From positions 51,959 to 115,958 of the forward strand of contig NZ_FRCY01000006.1 of NCBI RefSeq assembly GCF_900143075.1: a stretch of DNA of 64,000 bases, written 5' to 3'. Under the pieces are notes generated by a model. That model had not been told where the DNA came from. It saw only the letters and a list, made by a program, of their open reading frames with translations, and did no database searches. The position numbers and the translations under genes were made by a program. This stretch comes from Cyclobacterium lianum. GTDB taxonomy: Bacteria; Bacteroidota; Bacteroidia; Cytophagales; Cyclobacteriaceae. Below are positions 16,315-24,105 of this stretch, piece by piece; the first letter of the stretch is position 1; each line of letters begins with the position of its first letter.

Positions 16315-16575
16315 TATCAGGTTCTTTTGGCATTATTTAATGAAATCATACTGAAATTTGGGAAGCGTTTGCCATATAAATTAACATTTGCTTCCGCTCA
16401 ATGGTATTCGTTTTGATGACTCCTTAGTTTGGTGTGATTTCAATTTCAAAAGGAAATACCCGAGTTTGGATTCCACCTTTTACTCCCCTTAACATCTTTT
16501 CACATTATATAATTTTTCTACAGGCAACGTCTGCTTAAATTTTCCGGTTCCAACTTTTGAAAACCACACAAATCT

Positions 16576-17121
16576 TTGGAAGAGCAGTCAATCATATCGG
16601 GATGTGTCCGAAAAGAACACAGCGCACAAAGAGACCTTTTTGACAGGTACTATCGGTACAGCTATCATGTAGCCATGCGGTACCTGGCAAACCACCACGA
16701 TACCGAAGATGTGCTATCGGTATCCTTTACCCGGATATTGAAAAACATTGATCAGTTTGAATACCGCGGGAAAGGGAGTCTTCAAAAATGGGTCATCACC
16801 GTCGTGATCAATGAGTCCATCCGGTTTCTGAAAGGCAAAAAAGCGCTATTGTTTCAGGAAGACGAAGAAGTCCTGAGCTTAAGTGTACCCATACTGGAAA
16901 GCAGTGAATTATTGGATATAGAGGAAGTCCAACAGGTATTACAGCAAATGCCCAAAGGCTACCGGACCGTTTTCAACTTGTTTGCCATAGAGGGGTATTC
17001 CCATAAGGAAATCGGAGAGATGCTGAAAATCAACGAAAACACGTCAAAATCACAGCTCAGCAAAGCAAGAGATTATATGATTAGAAAATTGAAATACAGA
17101 AACAGCCATGCCACTCAATAG
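16576..17121 (+). CDS. ECF-type RNA polymerase sigma factor
   Basis: 181-residue sigma-70 family protein. Region 2 covers about residues 17-85 (LFDRYYRYSYHVAMRYL, DTEDVLSVSFTRIL) and region 4 about 115-175 (QMPKGYRTVFNLFAIEGYSHKEIGEML, with KSQLSKARDYM). The start is the TTG at 16576: an in-frame TGA precedes it at 16558 and the next Met lies inside region 2. Its end overlaps the next gene by 14 bp, marking that gene as its regulator. Confidence 0.9.
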   Translation: MEEQSIISGCVRKEHSAQRDLFDRYYRYSYHVAMRYLANHHDTEDVLSVSFTRILKNIDQFEYRGKGSLQKWVITVVINESIRFLKGKKALLFQEDEEVLSLSVPILESSELLDIEEVQQVLQQMPKGYRTVFNLFAIEGYSHKEIGEMLKINENTSKSQLSKARDYMIRKLKYRNSHATQ

Positions 17122-17776
17122 TATAGATGAAATCATAAAAAGGGGCTTACTGGAAGCCGAAAGAAGAAATGACCAGGTGGTCAATGCGTCAAAATCAAGG
17201 GTTTGGAAAGGCATTACAAAACCCAAAAAGTCGAGGGCCTTGTATTGGGGACTGGTGACAGCGCTGGCGGCGGCGGTTACCCTCTTCCTGGTTGCTGTTT
17301 TCCTTTTCCTCAAGCTGGAGTCACAACAAAAAGAATTGAATGCGTTGCAGGCACTGGTACAGCAGGAAACCCCACCCAATGCCGCTGACGATGATTACTT
17401 AATAAACCAGAACATTTCCCAATACCTACGGGACAGGCAAAATGCAGGCTTGCCTGAGCCCGTTCCAGCGGCAAATAATAAAAATCCTCCGCCCAGGGTG
17501 CAGTCACCTGAATTGTCAATTTCTCCGATCGAAAAAGTCGAACAGCGCATCGGTATTCCCCTTCCAACTGTTGAACGGCCGGTTTTGGAACTCCAGTTGG
17601 GTACAGCCATGCCCAAACCGGTACTCCGGGAATTGAATACTGAAATGCTCCTGCCTGAAACGAAAGACAATCAAAATCTCATGGAAACGAAACCATTCAA
17701 GCTAAAAATCAGAATGGGCAGCAGCTATCCTGCCCAAGGTCAACCTCAAACGCTGGCCCTCAACTTAAAATTGTAA
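17108..17776 (+). CDS. Single-pass membrane protein, probable anti-sigma factor
   Basis: 222 residues. A cytoplasmic N-terminus of about 45 residues precedes one hydrophobic helix (ALYWGLVTALAAAVTLFLVA) and a proline-rich periplasmic part (PEPVPAANNKNPPPR). No known zinc-finger motif is visible. The assignment as anti-sigma factor rests on the 14-bp overlap with the upstream sigma gene and on the topology. Confidence 0.68.
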   Translation: MPLNSIDEIIKRGLLEAERRNDQVVNASKSRVWKGITKPKKSRALYWGLVTALAAAVTLFLVAVFLFLKLESQQKELNALQALVQQETPPNAADDDYLINQNISQYLRDRQNAGLPEPVPAANNKNPPPRVQSPELSISPIEKVEQRIGIPLPTVERPVLELQLGTAMPKPVLRELNTEMLLPETKDNQNLMETKPFKLKIRMGSSYPAQGQPQTLALNLKL

Positions 17777-17796
17777 AAATAAAACCAAAAACTGTT

Positions 17797-18771
17797 ATGA
17801 AATTCCAATCACTATTCCTGCTTACTTTCATTGGCCTGTTTTCATTTACTCTTGCCTTTTCCCAAGATACGGAAAGTTACAGAGACACCATATTCTACCA
17901 GGCTTCTGGTACACTGGATATGAAGATTCTGATAAAAGATTACCACCTTCTGGCGGAAGAAAGTCGATTTCAAGCCATCATGGAAGATTTCCAATTAAGG
18001 CTGAAGGAAATCGACCAGATGGTTCCCAGCACAGCCTACACCATCGAATACCGATTTCAAAAACAATTGGATATCCGGGACAGTGACAAAATAAAAAGCT
18101 TCGACATCAGTGCAGATAATAGGCTCTCAGAAAATCTCCAAAACAAGGCTTACATTCGGGATAATTCTGGAAGCTATGAGGTGATCATTGGATTTAACGA
18201 TATCACGGAATTGATAAACCTGGACTTTTCCAAGATATTGACGGCCATCGCAGATAGCCTTCCGGAAAAGCACCGCTTTCTAAGGTATTTGGAATTCCGA
18301 CCGGACCCTCAAACCGGAAATATCGTCCTAAAGGAAGACAGGCACACCGGATATTTTGATATGCTGAGCTTGCAGGCTGGCGTAGGTGCCAATGTGTATA
18401 GGGGTAATTTTCTAACCGATTTTTCCGGAGAAGTAGGCTTGCAACTGAACCATAAAGGCATCCTTAAAAACCAATTTTATATTTCCAACAACCTCATTTT
18501 TGCTTTCGATGCGGCAAACACGGCCATAATCAACAACTTCACCAATGTCGGATACAGGAGGAACTTCTCCAACCATAAAGACAAACCCAATTGGTTGGGG
18601 GTTGAGCTAGGAACCCTGACCAAAAGAAGCGGTGACATTTTCCAGCCCAATACCCATCGACTGGGGGTGAATTGGCAGGTGGGTAAACATATCACCGTAT
18701 CGCCACAGCTTTATTTCAATGGATTTTTCAGGCAGGTAAGTCCCGGATTCAGGATCGGGATTGGATTGTAG
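17797..18771 (+). CDS. Secreted protein, probable outer-membrane-associated component of the sigma cluster
   Basis: 324 residues with a signal peptide ending near LAFSQ. The N-terminal half is mixed (EYRFQKQLDIRDSDKIKS), and the C-terminal half alternates like beta strands (GVGANVYRGNF, GLQLNHKGILKNQFYISNNL, ending SPGFRIGIGL), which suggests a small barrel. No family is recognised. It starts 20 bp after the putative anti-sigma gene, so it is likely in the same operon and may be the output or signal source. Confidence 0.62.
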   Translation: MKFQSLFLLTFIGLFSFTLAFSQDTESYRDTIFYQASGTLDMKILIKDYHLLAEESRFQAIMEDFQLRLKEIDQMVPSTAYTIEYRFQKQLDIRDSDKIKSFDISADNRLSENLQNKAYIRDNSGSYEVIIGFNDITELINLDFSKILTAIADSLPEKHRFLRYLEFRPDPQTGNIVLKEDRHTGYFDMLSLQAGVGANVYRGNFLTDFSGEVGLQLNHKGILKNQFYISNNLIFAFDAANTAIINNFTNVGYRRNFSNHKDKPNWLGVELGTLTKRSGDIFQPNTHRLGVNWQVGKHITVSPQLYFNGFFRQVSPGFRIGIGL

Positions 18772-18857
18772 GCCTGGATGATTGGTCAATAGGTATGCCC
18801 AAATAGGACAGACCATTCCAGTTTAAAAAAAAGTGGGAACCATTAAAGAACAACGCA

Positions 18858-19349
18858 ATGAAACATTTCAGAATTATATTTTACTTAATTCTAACACCTA
18901 CAACAACTATTGCACAGGGTATTGAAGGGAATAAGGTCTCTTCAATTGAAGGAATAGTTGGTGAACTTCTCGATCAAATAACAATCGAAAAAGGAGAAAA
19001 AATGGATACCTCTGCCGTGAGAAATTTATTTCATCCCTCGGCGATACTAACAGTCGCAGACTCTTCCAATGCCGAAACTGTATCAATCAATGACTTCTTA
19101 ATTCTTTTAAAGGATCCTTATTATGAAGAGGGATATCTTGAAAAAGAAATTAATAAAGTCGTTGATGAGTATAATGGAATAGCTCAGGTATTTCAAAGCT
19201 TTTATGGTAGAGACTCTGAAGGATTAGAAGAAAGAGGAATAAACAGTTATCAACTGGCCTATTTTCAAAACCGCTGGTGGATTGTAAGTCTCCTTTGGAC
19301 CATTGAATCTGAATCTTTAAAAATACCTTCTAAATACATGGGGAAATAA
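18858..19349 (+). CDS. Secreted NTF2-like (SnoaL-type) protein
   Basis: 163 residues with a signal peptide (MKHFRIIFYLILTPTTTIAQ). The pattern AVRNLFHPSAILTV, the middle NDFLILLKD and the closing YQLAYFQNRWWIVSLLWTIE are typical of NTF2-like/DUF4440-type folds, which can be enzymes or ligand-binding domains. It has no obvious catalytic set, and its function is unknown. Confidence 0.67.
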   Translation: MKHFRIIFYLILTPTTTIAQGIEGNKVSSIEGIVGELLDQITIEKGEKMDTSAVRNLFHPSAILTVADSSNAETVSINDFLILLKDPYYEEGYLEKEINKVVDEYNGIAQVFQSFYGRDSEGLEERGINSYQLAYFQNRWWIVSLLWTIESESLKIPSKYMGK

Positions 19350-19404
19350 ACTATTTTCCTTTTCAGACTGACTAACCTTGAGAAAAAATAAATTCTACCC
19401 TTTG

Positions 19405-19626
19405 ATGACAAAATTTTACCTTATTCTTCTTCTAACAGGCTGGCATTTTGGTTCTGCTGAGTGTAATGCCCAGGAAAACTACCTGAACTACCATTTGAAA
19501 GTTGTTGCATGTGAACAGCTAATTGTTAAAGGAAAGAATGCTTCCGCAATTGAAAAACCAACAGGACTGAATTTGTATTTGCCTAAAGGATGGCAGAAAG
19601 GGAAAATAAAAATTGAAGAAAAATAA
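19405..19626 (+). CDS. Short secreted hypothetical protein
   Basis: 73 residues with a signal peptide (MTKFYLILLLTGWHFGSAECNAQ). The ATG at 19405 is preferred over an in-frame TTG at 19378. The mature part is only about 50 residues (NYHLKVVACEQLIVKGKNAS and a Lys-rich tail) and may be the front of a longer lost gene. No family recognised. Confidence 0.45.
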   Translation: MTKFYLILLLTGWHFGSAECNAQENYLNYHLKVVACEQLIVKGKNASAIEKPTGLNLYLPKGWQKGKIKIEEK

Positions 19627-19824
19627 ATAGTTGCCGAACCTGGTATAAGGTTAATGTCACTGTAATTTAATGGCAGGTTAGTTATTATATGCCAAACTAC
19701 CAGAAGATCTGTTGGCCTGTTCAACCTAAATAATTGAGGAATAGCCCAAAATTATATATTATTGAAACATATTTGTATACCTAGATGGTAATTTCTATTC
19801 AACCTTCAATTCACACATTTTAAC

Positions 19825-20376
19825 ATGGAACTTTCACAAGAACAAACAGAACCCTTATTGAGTACCTTGAAAAACCGCTTTGAGAAATATAGGCACCGCC
19901 ACAAAGGCCTTGAATGGAAGCCTGTTGAAGAAAAACTGCTGAACGATCCCGAAAAACTTCGGTCTTTGCTACTAATGGAGGAAACGGGAGGGGAACCTGA
20001 TGTGGTCAGCATTACCGAGAAAGCAGATCAATTTGTGTTTATTGATTGCTCCCCAGAAAGTCCTAAAGGTAGAAGAAGCCTTTGTTACGACTCCGAAGCT
20101 CTGGAGTCACGCAAAACGTACAAGCCCAAAAACAGTGCGCAGGGAATGGCCGCTGAAATGGGCATTGCGCTCCTTTCTGAAGAGCAATACCTGGCCCTGC
20201 AACAGTTTGGAAAATTTGATACCAAAACCTCAAGTTGGGTAAAAACGCCGGATGCTATCCGAGAATTAGGAGGTGCCATCTTTGGGGATTGGCGATTTGG
20301 CAGGGTATTCATCTACCACAATGGAGCTGAATCCTACTATGGAGCCAGGGGATTCCGCGGGGTTTTGAAGGTTTGA
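19825..20376 (+). CDS. DUF4256 family protein
   Basis: 183 residues of uncharacterised family DUF4256, recognised from RFEKYRHRHKGLEWKPVE, METGGEPDVVSI-like text (LMEETGGEPDVVS), FIDCSPESPKGRRSLCYD and the closing VFIYHNGAESYYGARGFRG. It is cytoplasmic with no signal peptide. Length is complete. No function has been assigned to the family. Confidence 0.92.
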   Translation: MELSQEQTEPLLSTLKNRFEKYRHRHKGLEWKPVEEKLLNDPEKLRSLLLMEETGGEPDVVSITEKADQFVFIDCSPESPKGRRSLCYDSEALESRKTYKPKNSAQGMAAEMGIALLSEEQYLALQQFGKFDTKTSSWVKTPDAIRELGGAIFGDWRFGRVFIYHNGAESYYGARGFRGVLKV

Positions 20377-20531
20377 TCCACCTTAAAATGAATACTGATT
20401 TTATTTTTTAAACCCTTCTTACAATAATTGATTTTCTCAATGTAGAGAATGGTCTGGCGTTCCTGCGACTTTGGTATGGTAAACTCCATGCAGCTTACGG
20501 TTCTCTAAATGTAAAAAAATGTAAACAAAAC

Positions 20532-20576
20532 TTGACTTTTGTAAAGTTTTATTTACTTTTGTAAAGTACACTTTAC
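20532..20576 (+). promoter_or_regulatory. Promoter with twin palindromic operators for the membrane protein/Xre operon
   Basis: TTG at 20532-20534 is followed after 19 bp by TACTTTTG at 20554-20561, a strong Bacteroidota -33/-7 pair. Two identical inverted repeats, ACTTT-TGT-AAAGT, lie at 20535-20547 and 20555-20567, with centres exactly 20 bp apart (two helical turns), filling the spacer and covering the -7. A third overlapping inverted repeat, GTAAAGT-AC-ACTTTAC, lies at 20561-20576. The likely ligand is the Xre regulator encoded in the operon, giving autorepression. Confidence 0.68.
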
Positions 20577-20584
20577 ATAAAATT

Positions 20585-20986
20585 ATGAAGACAATGAAAC
20601 TCGAACGAAACAAAAGAATAAAAAAATTAGCCGTATGGACCTGGACCTGGGTAGCTACGATGGCTATTGCCACATTTGGTCCTGAATTTATCTGGGACCA
20701 TCATCCATTTCTGACACCTTTTGCGATCATTGTCAACTTCGCAAATGGCATCTTAATGATACTGGCCAACCGGGACCTGTTCAATCATTTTGATGAGCTG
20801 GAGAAAAAAATTCATCTCGAATCACTCGGCATCACACTGGGTCTGGCTGTCATTTTTGGGATGTCCTATTCCCTACTGGACACCACCAATTTGATCAGGC
20901 AGGATGCGGAAATCAGCATCCTGGTCATGTTTATCGGACTTACTTACCTGACTTCCACATTGATAAATAGCCGCCGTTATCGATGA
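20585..20986 (+). CDS. Four-helix integral membrane protein of unknown function
   Basis: 133 residues with four hydrophobic helices (AVWTWTWVATMAIATF, TPFAIIVNFANGILMI, LGITLGLAVIFGMSYSLL, ISILVMFIGLTYLTSTL). Such proteins frequently sit upstream of a small Xre regulator. Its TGA overlaps the ATG of that gene (ATGA). Preceded by a well-formed promoter. No transport or enzymatic motif is visible. Confidence 0.78.
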   Translation: MKTMKLERNKRIKKLAVWTWTWVATMAIATFGPEFIWDHHPFLTPFAIIVNFANGILMILANRDLFNHFDELEKKIHLESLGITLGLAVIFGMSYSLLDTTNLIRQDAEISILVMFIGLTYLTSTLINSRRYR

Positions 20987-21177
20987 AAAATAAAATCAGA
21001 GAACTGCGAACCGCAGGAAACATGACTCAGGAGGATCTGGCTGAAATTATCGGTGTGTCCCGGCAAACCATCAATGCGATCGAAAAGGGAAAGTTTGATC
21101 CCAGCCTCCCCACGGCTTTTAAGATGTCTAAGCTGTTTAAACTTCCCATTGAACAGATGTTTTTTTTCGATGAATAA
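20983..21177 (+). CDS. Small Xre-family transcriptional regulator
   Basis: 64 residues, a single helix-turn-helix of the Cro/C1 (YozG-like) group: IRELRTAGNMTQEDLAEIIGVS, then SRQTINAIEKGKFDPS, ending FKLPIEQMFFFDE. It is translation-coupled to the membrane protein and probably represses the promoter at 20532-20561. Confidence 0.92.
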   Translation: MKNKIRELRTAGNMTQEDLAEIIGVSRQTINAIEKGKFDPSLPTAFKMSKLFKLPIEQMFFFDE

Positions 21178-21429
21178 AGCAATTTGGTCCAATGCAGCCA
21201 GCATGAACCTGACCGAAGCTGTAGCATTTGAATTGGTATACAATACCTTTTTTCTGGTTTTTTCTATCTTGCCGACTTTCCTGTTGGGAAGATTATCGCC
21301 GTCACCGTACATGAAAAAAAATCATACCAGTTGGCGTACACTGCTGTCCCGGACAGTTGGGAATTGTTTGTCCAAAGGTTTCGAAAAAGAAAAAACAGAA
21401 TAAAGGTTCCTTCGATTTCCTCCATCATC

Positions 21430-21639
21430 ATGGAATCGATCGTTTAGTCCAGCTACAGCAAGCTTGCCGAATCACTTCAAAAAGCTGACCTTCATATACA
21501 ACCCCCTCTTGGCAAAATTGGCAAGATGGATTGGGATGCTTACGAACGTCTTTACGAAATCGGAAAAAATCACACGCTAGAATTATTGTCGCCCGAGGTA
21601 ATCAGTAGATTGCTTCCGCTTGCATCGAGGGAAAAATAA
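21430..21639 (+). pseudogene. Gene fragment of unknown family with an in-frame amber codon
   Basis: ATG at 21430 runs five codons to TAG (21445-21447). The frame then stays open for 63 codons to TAA at 21637-21639: SSYSKLAESLQKADLH, LGKIGKMDWDAYERLYEIG and LLSPEVISRLLPLASREK. The composition is protein-like, but I cannot name a family. It may be a decayed regulator. Confidence 0.35.
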
Positions 21640-21770
21640 GCGGCGCAGATGCCGCTAAGTACAATATCAATGCCAGACAGACTGGTCCGAAACACCAGCT
21701 CTGCCAGTCATGCAAAAAACCCTGGCAATCAGTACAGGAAAGTGATTTTTTTGTAAACTTAAACGTATTT
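21640..21770 (+). pseudogene. Possible remnant of an IS1-type zinc-ribbon transposase subunit
   Basis: A plus-strand frame reads ADAAKYNINARQTG and KHQLCQSCKKPWQSVQ, resembling the KNG...G.Q.Y.C..C...F pattern of InsA-like zinc ribbons. Neither start nor end is intact and no terminal inverted repeats were found. The resemblance is weak, so this call is tentative. Confidence 0.25.
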
Positions 21771-21976
21771 TTAATATCAATCCGATTCCCATTTGATGTC
21801 AGCTGAAAAGAATCAGGCCCGAAAGCCATAAACATCCTGATACCTACTACAAATCAAAATTAATTGTGACCCCGCTCAGGTTTTAAAACTATAAAGTATG
21901 TTAAAAAACTTTATTCTTAATAAAATTATTAGGACATTAGTATTGTATTTATTTTAGAGTTATACCATACAATATC

Positions 21977-22696
21977 ATGCACAAAAATCTAATTTTATTA
22001 CTTTTCCTGGGATGCTTTATGGTGACGTTACAATCCTCAGCGCAGATAAGGCTCGAAATCTATGGTGGTCCTTCTATATCCTATTTGGATTTTGAAACCA
22101 TCCCTTCCAATGCCCAGGCCCAAAACGAACCCTATAACAGATTGAGTTATCACCTTGGTCTGGGGGCATTGACCAGGCTATCAGACCATTGGCAGCTTGT
22201 CACTCAGGCGGAAATCTTTGTAAGGTCCATGGCTGTAAAAAATCCAGGTGAATTCGGGTCTGGGGGATTCACCTATTTGGGACCTGCTAACTATGAAATG
22301 CCCACCTTTGCTTTGGGAGCCAGGTACAATATCGAAAAAGAAAAATATGGCTTCTTCCTACAGCCTACAGTGGGCTTCACCCTGCTTCCGAATGAAATCA
22401 GAAATCCAGGCACGGCGTTTAGCGATATAAACCCAAACTTTAACCGGGAGGTAACCCAGGTCAATCCCTATGGATTGGGGCTCAGACTGGAAGCTGGCAT
22501 AAAACGGTATACTAAAAACAAGAATTACTTTATGGTAGGGATCAGGCACCAGCAGGGTTTACGAGTGACGGATGAAATGACACAAACTACATCCAGGACC
22601 GGTCAACCGGAAGTAAGTGTATTTGGCAGCAGCAGGAGTTCATATACCGGAATGTTTATAGGTTTTGGGTTGAATACAGATAATTGGCGAAAATAA
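21977..22696 (+). CDS. Outer-membrane beta-barrel protein
   Basis: 239 residues with a signal peptide (MHKNLILLLFLGCFMVTLQSSAQ). Alternating strands are visible: LEIYGGPSISYLDFE, LSYHLGLGALTRLSDHWQL, FALGARYNIEKEKYGFFLQ, YGLGLRLEAGIKRYT and the terminal SYTGMFIGFGL, typical of OmpA/Opacity-type 8-12-stranded barrels. Ligand unknown. Monocistronic. Confidence 0.78.
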   Translation: MHKNLILLLFLGCFMVTLQSSAQIRLEIYGGPSISYLDFETIPSNAQAQNEPYNRLSYHLGLGALTRLSDHWQLVTQAEIFVRSMAVKNPGEFGSGGFTYLGPANYEMPTFALGARYNIEKEKYGFFLQPTVGFTLLPNEIRNPGTAFSDINPNFNREVTQVNPYGLGLRLEAGIKRYTKNKNYFMVGIRHQQGLRVTDEMTQTTSRTGQPEVSVFGSSRSSYTGMFIGFGLNTDNWRK

Positions 22697-23128
22697 GCTT
22701 GATCCCAAAAAACCCGCTCGTAAGGCCATCGGCTCCCCGGGGCGATTGCTACACCATTTGTTTGAGAAACAGCCATGATCTTGAAAAAAAAATAATATTC
22801 GGAGCATTTTTAAATTACAGGTAAGCAAGGTTTAGCCATCATTTTTCGGAGAAATTCCGGATCAAATAGATCCTGCTTTAATTTTCTGCCGGTTTCAGGA
22901 AAAACCGAAAAAAATTACGCTTTATTTCAAAAAAAGCAGTTACAAATCCGCTTCCGGATGCGACCATTTCATATCAGTGAATCATTCAGGACATTGAGAT
23001 AGATTTGCTTAACGCCAAACAATCGGTGATAAATGTCAACCTTTCAGTAAAAAATTAGCAGATTGGAGGGAAACATGTACAGAGGATATCATGTTTGTTA
23101 TAAACGATCATAGAAATTTTGCGAGTCA
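22697..23128. other. Gene-free interval
   Basis: 432 bp with stop codons in all frames and no repeat, tRNA or recognised site. It is AT-rich near 22780-22930. It presumably carries the promoter of the following lipoprotein gene. Confidence 0.4.
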
Positions 23129-24070
23129 ATGATGACATACAAACATATGCGTATTGAAAATGTAACCTACAGGGGTGTATTGACTTTACTTTTTGGCTCA
23201 CTGTGTATCATTTCCTGTGAGACCGCGGATACCGGTACAGGAATGGACGATCCCGGACTTCCGGGAAGCACAGGAAGTACCTTTGCATGTACTGAATTCT
23301 CCTACTCAGATACCCTATATTTTATCAATGAGCAGACCGAACAGCTTATCAATCCGCAGACCGAATTGGCGGGAACCTATTCCGCTTCGCCGGAGGGATT
23401 GGACATTGATCCGCTCAGCGGAGCCATCGATATCAATGCCAGTGAAACGGGACTGAAATACCAAATTTCATTCAGTCCTGATAACGGGGCTCCATCCTGC
23501 CCGGTATTTTTAACCATCGGAGGAATCAATTACCTGGATCAGGTATACGTGCTGGACCAGGGCGAAACACAGGCAATTCCGGTATATAACGGCGTCCCTT
23601 CCGCTGCCATTCCCTGTGAGGATGATGACGATGATGATGACGATGACGATGACGATGATGATGATGATGACGATGATGATGATTGCCGTTTTGATGCCGA
23701 TGGACCTGATGGTCAGAATCTGGCAGATGCAGGTGTGGCAATCAATGCATCAACCGGTACCATAGACCTGGAAACCACCCTGAATAACGGAGCACTAGGC
23801 TCCTCCCCTGCCAACGGTACATTTTCTGATTTTAGCCTGTATTACCGGTTAAATGACCCCAGTATGGGCGCATTAAACCGTATCGGTCTTCGCGTTTATT
23901 ATTTTGAAACAACAGCTGATGTACCCCAAAGCCTGCTCGATGAAATTGAAACCAAGAGAAATCAGATTTTGGGAACCCAGGCTACGGGACAGCATCTGAG
24001 AACAAGCAATGACAACCCAAGGGTAAGACCGCGCCCACCCTATTTGGTAATTGTCTCCAGATTGCGGTAA
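23129..24070 (+). CDS. Lipoprotein with an uninterrupted 21-aspartate tract
   Basis: 313 residues. A lipoprotein signal ends in FGSLCIISC; an alternative ATG at 23147 gives the same lipobox. The N-terminal half resembles a putative-Ig/cadherin-like domain (PEGLDIDPLSGAIDINAS). At 23621-23683 comes a run of 21 Asp codons (GAT/GAC mixture) framed as Cys-Glu-Asp21-Cys, so a disulfide could close an anionic loop, possibly for calcium. The second half has VAINASTGTIDLETTL. It ends 35 bp before the CHAT gene in the same direction, so they are probably co-transcribed. No family name is offered. Confidence 0.7.
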   Translation: MMTYKHMRIENVTYRGVLTLLFGSLCIISCETADTGTGMDDPGLPGSTGSTFACTEFSYSDTLYFINEQTEQLINPQTELAGTYSASPEGLDIDPLSGAIDINASETGLKYQISFSPDNGAPSCPVFLTIGGINYLDQVYVLDQGETQAIPVYNGVPSAAIPCEDDDDDDDDDDDDDDDDDDDDDCRFDADGPDGQNLADAGVAINASTGTIDLETTLNNGALGSSPANGTFSDFSLYYRLNDPSMGALNRIGLRVYYFETTADVPQSLLDEIETKRNQILGTQATGQHLRTSNDNPRVRPRPPYLVIVSRLR

Positions 24071-24105
24071 TTTAAGGGAATCGATCGTTTCCCTGATACC
24101 ACTCC

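Larger units (their letters stand above)
21178..21976. other. Gene-poor interval with debris
   Basis: About 800 bp between the Xre gene and the next outer-membrane gene. It holds the two fragments listed above. A 78-codon frame from 21170 (NLTEAVAFELVYNTFFLVFS) overlaps the Xre gene by 8 bp; it has one hydrophobic stretch but no recognisable family and is not called. The last 100 bp are AT-rich and probably carry the promoter of the gene at 21977. Confidence 0.4.

Noticed and set aside
21170-21403. Frame overlapping the Xre regulator end
   Set aside because: One hydrophobic segment but no family, no own start context, and the region downstream is debris.
23526-23741. Histidine-rich antisense frame
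   Set aside because: It is the reverse of the GAT/GAC tract in the polyaspartate gene; the His run is an artefact of the codon repeat.
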